64,000 bases of DNA from an uncultured Anaerolineae bacterium (GCA_938022205.1 CALIEB010000007.1:1-64000), one strand, 5' to 3'; counted from the stretch's first letter, positions 44,496 through 53,554 are shown. The notes: generated from the sequence alone by a model not told the origin. Translations and numbers: made by a program.

Positions 44496-45584
44496 CTATC
44501 TTCCCACGTATTTGAGGGCATTGCCCGTCAAAGCACACAGCACTTGCGCGGCGGACGTGCCGAGATGCGCGAACACTTGCGGCAGCGCGGCGAATGTCAC
44601 CGCGCTGGTCGGCTCGGCGATAAGCCCATGTCGATGCAGCGCGTGTGTGGCGGCGGCAATCGCCTCCTCGTCGACGGCGAAGGCTGCGCCGCCGGTGGCG
44701 TAGAGCCGTTCTAACACGCTTTTGGCGTGGACAGGCAGCTTGACGATGATGCCGTCGGCAAGTGTGGGCTGGGTATCAAAGGGCTGGGTTGTCGTGGCAT
44801 GCGCCTGATACGCCGCCACGAAGGGCGCATTGCGCGCCGACTGCACGGCGAACATCACAGGCAGGCTGTCAATCAGCCCCGCCGTGTGCAGTGCCTGAAA
44901 GCCCCACGCGAAGCCTAAGAACATCGCGCCATGCCCGACCGGCGTGACGACTGCGTCAGGGGCGCGTCTGCCCAGCTGCTCCCACACCTCGTAGGCGGCG
45001 GTCATTTGCCCCACGAGAAAATCGGGTCGCCACGCATGACTGGCGTAGGGCGTGGTCTTGGCAGCCTCTTCGCATGCTAGCGTCTTGGCGTGTTGGTCGC
45101 CCGCCACTTCGACCAGCTCGCCGCCGAATGCCTGAATGAGTGCTTTCTTGGCAGGGGCAGCGGTTGCCGGCACGAACACGCGCGCGCGTATGCCCAACGC
45201 CGACGCATAGGCAGCCACCGCCGCGCCGGCGTTGCCGCTGCTGTCTTCGACGACCTCGCGCACGCCTTGCGTCGCCAAGTGGTTGAGCATGGTCGCCGCG
45301 CCTCTATCTTTGTAGGAGCCGGTTGGGTTGCGATATTCCTGCTTTGCCCAAAAGCGCACGCCGTTAACGCGATGCTCGCTGAGCGCGGTCATGCCTTCGC
45401 CGAGCGTGGCGCGCCGCGTCACAGGCAGCATGCGCGCGTATCGCCACAGCGAAAACTCGTCCTTTTGAACCGCGTGCGCGTCGAAAGCGGGCAGCACGTC
45501 GTACCATAACACGCCGCCGCACGCCGTGCATCGCCAGTCGAGTGGGTGGGCTTCGCGCCCGCAAGTCGTGCAGCGCGTGAGCAT
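44496..45584 (-). CDS. Threonine synthase-like PLP enzyme
   Basis: 362 residues from ATG 45584. An N-terminal zinc-ribbon-like segment (CTTCGREA, then CTACGGVL) precedes a fold-type II PLP domain with the lysine in NPTGSYKDRGA and the phosphate loop SSGNAGAA. This order is usual for many threonine synthases, which convert O-phosphohomoserine to threonine. Related lyases cannot be excluded. First gene of an operon whose next gene, a glycosyltransferase, starts 2 bases on, which is an unusual setting for threonine biosynthesis. Confidence 0.85.
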   Translation of the reverse strand: MLTRCTTCGREAHPLDWRCTACGGVLWYDVLPAFDAHAVQKDEFSLWRYARMLPVTRRATLGEGMTALSEHRVNGVRFWAKQEYRNPTGSYKDRGAATMLNHLATQGVREVVEDSSGNAGAAVAAYASALGIRARVFVPATAAPAKKALIQAFGGELVEVAGDQHAKTLACEEAAKTTPYASHAWRPDFLVGQMTAAYEVWEQLGRRAPDAVVTPVGHGAMFLGFAWGFQALHTAGLIDSLPVMFAVQSARNAPFVAAYQAHATTTQPFDTQPTLADGIIVKLPVHAKSVLERLYATGGAAFAVDEEAIAAATHALHRHGLIAEPTSAVTFAALPQVFAHLGTSAAQVLCALTGNALKYVGR

Positions 45585-45662
45585 AGTGGTGTCCTTTGAG
45601 CTAGTTGAACGTGTGCAAATCATGCCTGTATCTCGGCACGCGGTCAAGGGGCGCGCGTGGGT

Positions 45663-45683
45663 GCTTGCGTTTAGAACGCAAGC
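45663..45683. repeat. Perfect inverted repeat between nitrilase and threonine-synthase-like genes
   Basis: GCTTGCGTT (45663-45671) and AACGCAAGC (45675-45683) flank a 3-base centre. There is no T tract on either side, so it is more likely an operator or an RNA stem than an intrinsic terminator. It lies about 80 bases upstream of the ATG at 45584. Confidence 0.6.
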
Positions 45684-45777
45684 GCGTTGGTCCCTAGCCC
45701 ACAAACTTGGCAAGGATGCCAAAGCGCACGATGATCAACCTGCTATGTCAGCGCGCTGGAAATTTTATGGGCGGTTT

Positions 45778-46635
45778 TCACCCCATGCGCGCGTCGAGGA
45801 TGCGCGTCAGCTCGCGCTGGACAAGCTCGGGGCGTTCGTCGCGCAAGAGCGGCAGGCGCGCGCGCGTGCGATGCAGCTGGTTGAGGTCAATCGTCTGTGT
45901 CAGCAACGCCTCCTCAAAGTATAGTCCGTGCAGCAAGAACGTGCCGTCGGGGCTGACGACCGACGAGCCACCCCAGAAGACCTTGCCATCTTCATAGCCC
46001 ACGCGGTTGCAATGTACCACGTAGCTGGTGAAAAAGCTGCCATAGGCTTGGTTGACCAGCTCGACCCAACGCGAGCCGTCCAAGCGTTCGCTTTCGTCTA
46101 AGCCGCGTCCGGGACTAGCACTGTTGAGGATGAAAATGTCCGCGCCGTCCATCCACAGCAAGTAGGCGGGCGACACGTGCCAAAAGTCCTCGCAAATCAG
46201 CATCCCCACCCGTCCCCAGCGCGTGTCAAACGCTTGCACGCGGCTGCCTGCCGCAAAGTAGCGCGCCTCGTCAAACATCGTGTAAGTCGGCAGGTAGAGC
46301 TTGTGGTGGATGTGTGTTACTGCGCCGTCGCTTAAATAGGCGTTAGCGATGAAAAACCGCCGCCGCTCGTCCTCGTGGACAAAGCCTACCACAAGGTCAA
46401 GGTACTTGCTGGCATCGAGCAGCTGCTTGAAGATGGGGTCATGCGCGTCTGCCTTCAGCGCAACCTCCGGCACCAGGTCTTGCACTTGGTAGCCCGTCAT
46501 GCTCAGCTCGGGAAACACCAGCAAGTCCACGTTTTGGGCGATAGCGCGCTCAATGGTCGCCAGATGAACGGCGCAGTTATGCGCCACGTCGCCAAGTTTG
46601 GGGTACATCTGCGCAAGTCCGATGGTCATGTGCAT
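45778..46635 (-). CDS. Carbon-nitrogen hydrolase (nitrilase superfamily)
   Basis: 285 residues. ATG 46635 and ATG 46629 are both possible; the AAAAGGAC site favours the first. The catalytic triad is complete: Glu in FPELSMTGY, Lys in HHKLYLP and Cys in LICEDFWH. The overall form, with QDLVPEVALKAD, resembles the glutaminase-like domain of NAD synthetases and N-carbamoyl hydrolases. It hydrolyses a C-N bond; the substrate is unknown. It follows the Rieske gene by 83 bases. Confidence 0.9.
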   Translation of the reverse strand: MHMTIGLAQMYPKLGDVAHNCAVHLATIERAIAQNVDLLVFPELSMTGYQVQDLVPEVALKADAHDPIFKQLLDASKYLDLVVGFVHEDERRRFFIANAYLSDGAVTHIHHKLYLPTYTMFDEARYFAAGSRVQAFDTRWGRVGMLICEDFWHVSPAYLLWMDGADIFILNSASPGRGLDESERLDGSRWVELVNQAYGSFFTSYVVHCNRVGYEDGKVFWGGSSVVSPDGTFLLHGLYFEEALLTQTIDLNQLHRTRARLPLLRDERPELVQRELTRILDARMG

Positions 46636-46652
46636 GGCGGCATTGTCCTTTT

Positions 46653-46712
46653 CGGCATCCTTAGGTGATGCCGCTATTGTAGCGCGCCGCACGCCTTTTT
46701 TCACGTGCGGCG
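46653..46712 (-). promoter_or_regulatory. Hairpins and a -10 box between Rieske and nitrilase genes
   Basis: A 9-bp inverted repeat, CGCCGCACG (46685-46693) with CGTGCGGCG (46704-46712), begins 6 bases after the Rieske stop and may end that transcript, though no T tract follows. Next on the minus strand are TACAAT (46676-46681) and a second 7-bp stem, CGGCATC with GATGCCG (46653-46659, 46667-46673), just before the nitrilase ribosome site. Confidence 0.5.
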
Positions 46713-46718
46713 TGTGGC

Positions 46719-47837
46719 TTACTCGCGCGTCAAGAACTGATGCACCAGCGTTTGAAAGTGATGCACGCCGTTCTCGCGGGCGACGCTGAACCGCCCCCTG
46801 TCGTAGCTGCGCGACTGTAAGCCCTTTTGCACGACGTGGCAAATCTCAATGTCTTCCTGCTGGATTTGGTCGCTGAAGGCAATAATCTGCTGCATGCTCT
46901 CCCAACCCGCGCCAGTGCCTGGTTGCTCAAAATACCACTCAAAAATGGTCAGCGTGCGCGCATGGTCAAGCGGCAGCACAATGTTAATCGACACGTTGTC
47001 CATGTAGATGTTGAGCATGACGTTGGGGAAAATCCAGTAGTACAGTGCCTGCGATTCCTCGCTCGTGCGCACGTAGCGGCGGTCACGGTGGCGCGGGTCG
47101 TTCTCGTCCACCTCGCGGATGGGCGCGTACTGCGAGGAGTAGGTGTCGAAGGTGTCGACGCGGTATTGGTCATAGTCCAGCTCGCGGAACAAGTCGGGGT
47201 GCGCCGTCGGCAGGTGGTAGCCCTCAAGGTAGTTGTCAACGTACACTTTCCAGTTGCAAGCAATCTCGTAATCGCGGCGTTCGACGAGGCTCATGCGCGC
47301 GATGTCAAAGCCTTTAGCTTTCGCCTCGACGAGAATTTTGCCGTAGGCGGTCTCGCTCATGGGCGGCGCGAGCGGGTCAAGATTGACAAAAATCCACGGA
47401 CCCCACGCCTCGCAGCGCACTTCAGGCAGGCAAACAGCGTCCTTGTCCCACTGTTTCACGCCTTCGAACTCGGGCGCGTTGAGCAGCCTGCCGTCTAGCC
47501 CATACGTCCAGCCGTGATACATGCACTGTAGGCTCTTGCGGTTGCCCTTGCCGCGTGCGACCTGCGCGCCGCGATGGCGACAGACGTTGTAAAACGCCTT
47601 GAGCTGCATGTCTTTGGTGCGCGTCACCACCAGCGGCTCGCCCAGCAGCTCGCAGCTGAAGAAGTCGCCGGCTCGCTGCACCATGTCAAGCCGTCCGACG
47701 GGCTGCCACGTCTTCCAGAAGATTTTTTCGCGCTCCAGTTCGAAAAACAGCGGGTCGGTGTACCAGCGGCTGGGCATAGTCGCCGCGCTAGCAATGTCAC
47801 TCGTAGGGTGAAAATCAGATAGGTTGAGCTTAGGCAT
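46719..47837 (-). CDS. Rieske non-heme iron oxygenase, alpha subunit type
   Basis: 372 residues. ATG 47837 has AAAGGATG six bases upstream; an ATG three codons earlier is too close to that site. The Rieske cluster ligands are in CRHRGAQ and CMYHGW (about residues 85-112). The mononuclear iron ligands lie in DNYLEGYHLPTAHP (two His, about 205-215) with a distal Asp expected further on. The enzyme hydroxylates or demethylates aromatic or quaternary-amine substrates and needs a reductase, which is not in the window. Confidence 0.93.
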   Translation of the reverse strand: MPKLNLSDFHPTSDIASAATMPSRWYTDPLFFELEREKIFWKTWQPVGRLDMVQRAGDFFSCELLGEPLVVTRTKDMQLKAFYNVCRHRGAQVARGKGNRKSLQCMYHGWTYGLDGRLLNAPEFEGVKQWDKDAVCLPEVRCEAWGPWIFVNLDPLAPPMSETAYGKILVEAKAKGFDIARMSLVERRDYEIACNWKVYVDNYLEGYHLPTAHPDLFRELDYDQYRVDTFDTYSSQYAPIREVDENDPRHRDRRYVRTSEESQALYYWIFPNVMLNIYMDNVSINIVLPLDHARTLTIFEWYFEQPGTGAGWESMQQIIAFSDQIQQEDIEICHVVQKGLQSRSYDRGRFSVARENGVHHFQTLVHQFLTRE

Positions 47838-47911
47838 AAGATTCATCCTTTGGTGTAAGTGTAGCTACTTGGCAAATGCGTTGCACTACGTTGTTTCGCT
47901 TCTGTTAACAG

Positions 47912-49708
47912 CTATAAGCGTTCGAAGTATTGGCGGATACGTTGTGCCATTAGCACACGCCGTTGTGCGAGAAAACCCTCGTAATCGTCGTTTAGTAAAC
48001 TCGCTAAGTCTTGTGGAATACAATTCATGACAAGATTTTCTTGGAGGGTTTGCTCGTCCACTATGTTTCCGTAATATTTGCGATCGCCTCGACACTGCGC
48101 CAAAATCTGTACGAAATAGACTGAAGGTGGCTTGTTAGAGATGGCAAGATTAATTTCTGTTTGTGTAATGGCGTAGTTGGCGACTTGATTGTACATTGTC
48201 TTATCCATCCCTCGTTTTTTAAGCATATCGCGCGGGAAAATATGGTGAATATCTGCTTTTATCTCAGTGAGTTCTCTTACTGTGATGTCGCGTGATAAAA
48301 ATCCTTTGTCACCTAACTTCACCTGAGCGGCTTGAAAAACGCGGAAGAAAGGGCTAGAAATCGTAGGGGTGACAAGTCCCTGTGGAAGACGTGCCTCCCA
48401 GAACGTGTCTGACAATTCGGTTGAAATAACGCTCTTGCTGTACGCGATAAAGTCACCCGCTAAGGTTTGCCGAATATCGAAATCAATAGCAGATTCAGGC
48501 GAACCTGTGTATCGTTGTGTAAGCAGGGACATGACAAACCAACGCCGAACTGTGCGCTCAATATCCGCTTTCGGGTAATTTTGCTCATTCATCACAAGGT
48601 AGAGGCTATACGCCATATTGAGTGCGCTACCAGACGTAATCATCACATTGCTCAAAAAGCCAGCGGAACGAATAATCATCAAAAAACTTTTGAAATTAGT
48701 TTCATTGATAAAGCGCATAACCCCTTTTTTCATGCGCACAAATGTGTCTTCAACGACGGCTTCTTCGTACTGGCGCGTGTCAAAGTTACGCCCTGAAAGC
48801 AGTGCAACTAAATCGCTTAACCGCCCGCGCTTAAACTCAGAAGTAAAAGCCACACGAATGACATCGGCGTACGATGGGTCATAGAGATCGCTGTTTTCGT
48901 GGCGCAGCCACATCATTTTTGCATAGTAATCGCTCTTTGCGAATTGCGCATCGTTCTGCTCAATCGACTGATAAAAACTAGGTCTAATGGCTAAATGGCA
49001 AAAGTAATCAATTGCCTTGCGTAGCTCTTGTCCTCCATATGAGTTATTGACAGAAATCTTTGACATGGCAAAGTCCGCTTGATTCAGGGGAACGCCTGCT
49101 GAATTTACGCGAATGAAAATTTCTGTCACAGTATCGATGTCTAAATGCGAGTCTAGCTCAATGATGCCGATAGGGTTGTTGACAATCTTGCGCAACTGCT
49201 CGATGCTTTCATTCAAGTTTTCTTCATCTACGGTGGGATTATTACGACAATAGTCGTTGATGAACTTCATGTGTTTGAAATTAGGCTCAAAAAGTTTAGA
49301 AATATCAGGAATCCATGAAGCATCCTTTGCGATTGCCGAGTTGTAGACTTCAAAGCGTCTTTGCTGTGGGTGGTATGCAATGCGTATGCGGGTTAACTTA
49401 TAGTGCTTGGTAAGCACTTGCTGTCCCAGCAGAGAAGCCATCAACGCCGTGATGCGCTGCTGGCCATCAATCAGAATACGTTTTCCAGCGGATTGCGACC
49501 CATCTTTTAAGCGCACAGAAGGGTTGCGCCACGTGATTAAATAACCTACTGGATAGCCTTTTAGCAGCGAATCAAGTAAGTTGCGTACTTGCGTGGAACT
49601 CCACACAAAGGGACGCTGAATTTCTGGAATGGCAATGTCCCCCGATTGAATCCAACCTAACAAAATCTGTATCGGCTGCTGGTTGACCGAGTATTTCAAA
49701 GCAGACAT
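47912..49708 (-). CDS. DUF262/DUF1524 protein, GmrSD-like nuclease
   Basis: 598 residues from ATG 49708 with GGAGG upstream. The N-terminal DUF262 domain (about 10-250) has IPEIQRPFVWS and the DGQQR motif in LIDGQQRITAL, which binds and hydrolyses nucleotide in GmrS-type proteins. The C-terminal part carries an HNH-like DUF1524 motif, DIHHIFPRDML. GmrSD enzymes are type IV restriction systems against modified phage DNA. No modification gene is next to it, as expected for type IV. Base composition is clearly AT-richer than the neighbours and codon use differs, so the gene was probably acquired by transfer. It begins 41 bases after the stop of the giant kinase. Confidence 0.88.
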   Translation of the reverse strand: MSALKYSVNQQPIQILLGWIQSGDIAIPEIQRPFVWSSTQVRNLLDSLLKGYPVGYLITWRNPSVRLKDGSQSAGKRILIDGQQRITALMASLLGQQVLTKHYKLTRIRIAYHPQQRRFEVYNSAIAKDASWIPDISKLFEPNFKHMKFINDYCRNNPTVDEENLNESIEQLRKIVNNPIGIIELDSHLDIDTVTEIFIRVNSAGVPLNQADFAMSKISVNNSYGGQELRKAIDYFCHLAIRPSFYQSIEQNDAQFAKSDYYAKMMWLRHENSDLYDPSYADVIRVAFTSEFKRGRLSDLVALLSGRNFDTRQYEEAVVEDTFVRMKKGVMRFINETNFKSFLMIIRSAGFLSNVMITSGSALNMAYSLYLVMNEQNYPKADIERTVRRWFVMSLLTQRYTGSPESAIDFDIRQTLAGDFIAYSKSVISTELSDTFWEARLPQGLVTPTISSPFFRVFQAAQVKLGDKGFLSRDITVRELTEIKADIHHIFPRDMLKKRGMDKTMYNQVANYAITQTEINLAISNKPPSVYFVQILAQCRGDRKYYGNIVDEQTLQENLVMNCIPQDLASLLNDDYEGFLAQRRVLMAQRIRQYFERL

Positions 49709-49749
49709 ACATTTTGCACCTTTCCTCCATAATGCCTTAAGTGTGTTGA

Positions 49750-52700
49750 TTATTCCCCGTGCGGCGAGGTGTCGCGCAAGATAAGCGTGTCGAAGTCAGC
49801 GACCGTGCCTTCGTTCACGCCCAACGCTAGCGTGCCGCCAAACTTGCGCTCGTCGCGGAAGGTCACCAGCAGCCGCTCGCCGACAAACACCGCAAAGCGG
49901 TCGCGGTAAGTCAGCAAGGTGAGGTTTATCCACATGGGCGCGTTGGGTTGGGCAGGCGTGCCTAGTGCCGCACTTGGCACGAGGTCATCAAAGAAATTGA
50001 CCAGCTCGGTCTCGCTCTGATAGTCCACACGCAGCCGCAGCACGGGCGTACCGCTGCTCACGTCCTGCGCCAGCGTTACGCGGTAGCCCAGCACGTCGCG
50101 CCCAGCCAGCGTGGGCGTGGCGCGCAAGCTCACCCACGCCTCGCCCGCTTGCAGGGTAGGGAAGCGCACTTGCACTTGCACCAACAGGTCGGTGCTGTCG
50201 CGGAAGTTGCGCGTGTCGCGCCCTGCGCCGAACATTTCCACGCCAACGCTGTCCTTGAACAGGCGGAACGTGGGCGCGCCCAAGTGCGTCATGCGCAAGA
50301 AGTTTTGGTTGGTGCGGGCGGCGGGGTCGGTGAGGAACTGTCCTGTCGCGTCGCGTCCGTTCACCCACCAACCGCTCGTCCTAAAAATGTCGTCAAACGG
50401 CTCATCAAGGTCGCTGCGTAGCAGGCGGAAATCACGCTGCAGCGTGCGGTCGCGCAGCTGCACCGCCGCAATCACGTCGGCATCTTGCCCGCCTGCGCTT
50501 TGGGTGAGCAGCACGCCGTCGATGCGCACCTTGTCGCCGCCGCGCGTGGCAAAACGCAGTGTGCCAGCTGGCAGCAAGGGCATGCGTTCCTCAAAAATGG
50601 GCTTGCCATCGCGGACAATTGTCAGGCGTTCGCCCTGCCATGTCACCGCGAAGTTCTGCCACAAGCCGCGCGTGTAGGCGTTGCGCACCGGTTGGCTGGT
50701 TAGCGACGCGCCTGTGCCGTCCAACACGTTAACTGCTATGTCGCCGCCGACAAAGGTCAGCTGCACCAACCGCTCGGGGGATTCGCGCAAGATGAGGCGG
50801 TAACCGCCTTCTTCGCTCCACACGCGATAACGCAAGGCAAAGTCGCTGACAGAGGGCATGACCGGCGCGGTTTGCGCTTCGCCGTTGAGGTACAGATAGC
50901 CGTTGCCGTTGCTTTCGCGCTGGATTGTGACGCGCTGGCTGTTGTCGCGCAGCCACGTCTGCGGGAAGTCGCTAGCTTCGAAGTGCTGGCTGCCGCGTTC
51001 GGCAAGCTGCACCGTCAGCAAGTCAAAGCGCACTGGGCTAAACGCGCTGTCGGTTTGCAGCATGATTAAGCCCGCGCCAAGCTGGGGCGTGTTCAGGTCT
51101 TCGCGCTGCAAGACGAGGTCACCGTCGAGATAGACCGCAATGCGCTGTCCTTCTGTCCAAACCGTTACCGTATACCACTCGCGCAGCCGCAGCGGCACGT
51201 TCGCCTGCTGCATGACAATCTCGTTGAAGCGGTCTTTGCGTGGGTCGGCGGTGCGGGCGTTGCGCTTGAGCAGCATGCGCCCAGGGATAAGTTCTAACAC
51301 GTTGTAGCCCACGCCGGGCGTGTAACGGAACACGAGGCGCGCGCCTTCGTTGGCTTCAAGATTGAAGCGCATGCTAATCACCACATTGCCCTTGTCTGGT
51401 TCCACCCATTCAGGCACGCCGCGCCCAACCACGACAAACGGCTGTGAAGCGCGCGCCTTGCCTATGAGCAGGTTTTGCCCGCCCTCATCCACCACCTGCC
51501 ATGCGTTCGGGTCAAAGTCGCTGGTGTCGATGCTCTCGCGGCTCTCAAAGTTCAACGTAAACGGCATGCGCCCGACGGGGACAGGTGTAGGGGTAAACGT
51601 TGGGGTTGGCGTGAAGGTCGGTGTATCTGTCGGAGTCGGTGTGAAGGTTGCCGTGTCCGTTGGGGTTGGTGTAAACGTTGCCGTGTCCGTCGGGGTCGGT
51701 GTGAAGGTTGCCGTGTCCGTCGGAGTCGGTGTAAACGTTGCCGTGTCTGTCGGGGTCGGTGTGAAGGTCAACGTTGCGCTAGGGGTCATCGTCGGCGCGT
51801 CGACCACGCTCAGTGCGGCGGTGCTGCCGAACAGCTCGACAAAGGCGGCGGACGCGACTACCCAGCCTGTGCGGCCATCCGCCAGCAGCACTTGATACCA
51901 GCGACCGTCTGCGCTCTTGCCCAAAACTTCCAGCTGGTCTCCCTGCGCCAGCTTGCCAATGACCGCATAGGCAGCATCCGAGCCACTGCGCACGTCAAGC
52001 TCGCGGCGCGCTTGCACAATCGGCGTGGCAGGCGTGGGCTGCGCGAGAACGGCGGTGGCGGCTTCTGTGGGCGTGGCGGTGTCGTCTTGCGAAAGCACTG
52101 CCTGCGTCGGCGTATCATCTTCTGCTTCGGAGCGTTGTTGCGTGACGACCGCCAGCAGCGCGCCAATGACCGCTAGTATCACCACGCCAACTGCCAGCAG
52201 TAACAGGGGCGGCTTGCGCGGGTGCGGCGCGTCAGCGGCGACGGGCGCGGTCAGCGGCTCGGTGGGCGTGTAGGTCGTCTTCACGTCGGGCATGGGCGTG
52301 AGCGTAGGGCTTTCGTCGCGCTGCTTGGCGAACTGCTGCATGAGCGTGCTAATCGTTGCCTCGTCACGCCCCTTCTGCACGCGCTGGATAGCTTGTGTGG
52401 CGGCTTCGCGCAGCGTATGCGGCACAGCGTTGGCAGCCGTGCCACCCGCCAGCTGCACGACCGCATCCGCTAGCTCGCCCGCGCTGGCGTAGCGGTCTTT
52501 AGGGTCTTTTGCCATCGCTTTGGCGATAATGTCATCGATGGCTGGCGGCAGCTCCTCGTTAAAGGCGTGCGCGGAGGGCACCGGGGCGTTCATGTGCTGC
52601 AGAAGCAGCGCAATCGGCGTTTCTGCCTCAAATGGTGAGCGTCCTGTCGCCATCTCAAACAGCATCACGCCTAGCGAATACACGTCGGCGCGGGCATCGA

Positions 52701-53250
52701 CCTTGCCGCCCATGCCTTGCTCGGGTGCCATGTAGCCCGGCGTGCCGACCGTGAAACCTGTTTGCGTCACACCGCCTTCGCCCGAGCGCGCAATGCCAAA
52801 GTCTGCCACGAACACGTTGCCGTCGCGGTCAATCATGATGTTGCCGGGCTTGATGTCGCGGTGGATGATGCCCTGCTTGTGAGCGTAGTCCAACGCCGAG
52901 CCAATTTGCTTGAAGATGTGGGCAATTTCGCCCAGCGGCAGCTTAACGCGCTGCTGCACCACGTCGCGCAGCGTGCCGCCTTCGAGATAGCGCATGACGA
53001 TATAGGGCGGGTCATGGTCAGCAGAGTAGTCGTAGACGGGCAGCAGGTGCGGGTGTTCCAGCTTGGCAATTAGGCGCGCCTCGCGGCGGAAGCGTTCTAC
53101 GCCTTGCGTCTCGCTGGCAAGTGCACGGTGGATGATTTTTACCGCGACAAAGCGGTCAGTCTGGGGATGATAGGCGCGATAAACCGTTGCCATGCCCCCT
53201 TTGCCCAGCTCTTCGACGATTTCATAACTGCCAACCTTCGTGCCAATCAT
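49750..53250 (-). CDS. Transmembrane Ser/Thr kinase with SH3b and three LamG-like domains
   Basis: 1166 residues from ATG 53250; the upstream frame overlaps the promoter. The kinase domain (about 8-270) has GKGGMATVYRA, VAVKII, HRDIKPGN, DFG and MAPEQG. A membrane helix lies near 345-367. Outside are an SH3b domain (about 415-475), a Thr-Pro repeat stalk (about 492-551) and three beta-sandwich, concanavalin/LamG-like domains (about 560-1166), which suggest carbohydrate or wall binding. It is a one-protein sensor: external ligand binding regulates the internal kinase. PASTA domains, usual in PknB, are absent. It is divergent from rpoB. Confidence 0.92.
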   Translation of the reverse strand: MIGTKVGSYEIVEELGKGGMATVYRAYHPQTDRFVAVKIIHRALASETQGVERFRREARLIAKLEHPHLLPVYDYSADHDPPYIVMRYLEGGTLRDVVQQRVKLPLGEIAHIFKQIGSALDYAHKQGIIHRDIKPGNIMIDRDGNVFVADFGIARSGEGGVTQTGFTVGTPGYMAPEQGMGGKVDARADVYSLGVMLFEMATGRSPFEAETPIALLLQHMNAPVPSAHAFNEELPPAIDDIIAKAMAKDPKDRYASAGELADAVVQLAGGTAANAVPHTLREAATQAIQRVQKGRDEATISTLMQQFAKQRDESPTLTPMPDVKTTYTPTEPLTAPVAADAPHPRKPPLLLLAVGVVILAVIGALLAVVTQQRSEAEDDTPTQAVLSQDDTATPTEAATAVLAQPTPATPIVQARRELDVRSGSDAAYAVIGKLAQGDQLEVLGKSADGRWYQVLLADGRTGWVVASAAFVELFGSTAALSVVDAPTMTPSATLTFTPTPTDTATFTPTPTDTATFTPTPTDTATFTPTPTDTATFTPTPTDTPTFTPTPTFTPTPVPVGRMPFTLNFESRESIDTSDFDPNAWQVVDEGGQNLLIGKARASQPFVVVGRGVPEWVEPDKGNVVISMRFNLEANEGARLVFRYTPGVGYNVLELIPGRMLLKRNARTADPRKDRFNEIVMQQANVPLRLREWYTVTVWTEGQRIAVYLDGDLVLQREDLNTPQLGAGLIMLQTDSAFSPVRFDLLTVQLAERGSQHFEASDFPQTWLRDNSQRVTIQRESNGNGYLYLNGEAQTAPVMPSVSDFALRYRVWSEEGGYRLILRESPERLVQLTFVGGDIAVNVLDGTGASLTSQPVRNAYTRGLWQNFAVTWQGERLTIVRDGKPIFEERMPLLPAGTLRFATRGGDKVRIDGVLLTQSAGGQDADVIAAVQLRDRTLQRDFRLLRSDLDEPFDDIFRTSGWWVNGRDATGQFLTDPAARTNQNFLRMTHLGAPTFRLFKDSVGVEMFGAGRDTRNFRDSTDLLVQVQVRFPTLQAGEAWVSLRATPTLAGRDVLGYRVTLAQDVSSGTPVLRLRVDYQSETELVNFFDDLVPSAALGTPAQPNAPMWINLTLLTYRDRFAVFVGERLLVTFRDERKFGGTLALGVNEGTVADFDTLILRDTSPHGE
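51601..51770. repeat. 30-bp tandem repeat coding the kinase stalk
   Basis: Four full 30-bp units (51631-51660, 51661-51690, 51691-51720, 51721-51750) with partial units on both sides. They encode a ten-residue Thr-Pro unit, TFTPTPTDTA. Odd units carry GTGAAGG and even units GTAAACG, so the array has a 60-bp superperiod and probably grew by duplication of unit pairs. Confidence 0.9.
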
Positions 53251-53287
53251 GCCTTTTTGCCCCTTGTGGCATCCGCCCAATGTCCCT

Positions 53288-53317
53288 ATTGTATCGCTTT
53301 TACGCGCTTTGACGCAA
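53288..53317 (-). promoter_or_regulatory. Promoter of the giant Ser/Thr kinase
   Basis: Minus-strand TTGCGT (53312-53317) and TACAAT (53288-53293), spacer 18, 38 bases before ATG 53250. Confidence 0.6.
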
Positions 53318-53381
53318 GCAGCACGGCAATCGCGTTTCTGGGAAATGCTGTCTGCTGCTTGCCAATTCAAAAAAACGCCTG

Positions 53382-53411
53382 TTGACAGCGTGCTTGCGCG
53401 TATCTTATAAT
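53382..53411 (+). promoter_or_regulatory. Consensus sigma-70 promoter of rpoB
   Basis: A perfect TTGACA (53382-53387) and a perfect TATAAT (53406-53411) with an 18-base spacer. It predicts a leader of about 137 bases before the TTG start. The remainder of 53251-53554 holds the divergent kinase promoter and the leader. Confidence 0.85.
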
Positions 53412-53421
53412 TGAACCTGAG

Positions 53422-53521
53422 GCTGCCGCGTAAGGCAGTCGCTAAAACGCATGGTACGACACTTACAACAGCGCGTCGTTATCCACCGTCCAGCCTTCTC
53501 TATGAGCTGTGCTGGCTTTTT
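53422..53521 (+). promoter_or_regulatory. rpoB leader with attenuator-like hairpin
   Basis: The leader contains a small stem CTGCC/GGCAG near 53422-53437 and later CCAGC (53490-53494) with GCTGG (53511-53515) followed after one C by five T (53517-53521). The second element looks like a weak intrinsic terminator 33 bases before the start codon. Leader control of rpoB is known in other bacteria; this one is a prediction. Confidence 0.4.
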
Positions 53522-53554
53522 GTGTTGATTGCCTAGCCTGAGGAGCGACAACCC

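Noticed and set aside
47847..49749. Complete mobile element around the DUF262 gene
   Set aside because: No terminal repeats, target duplication, integrase or transposase could be found at either border.
51601..51770. CRISPR-like direct repeats
   Set aside because: The units are contiguous without unique spacers, lie in frame in a kinase gene and encode a Thr-Pro stalk. No cas genes are present.
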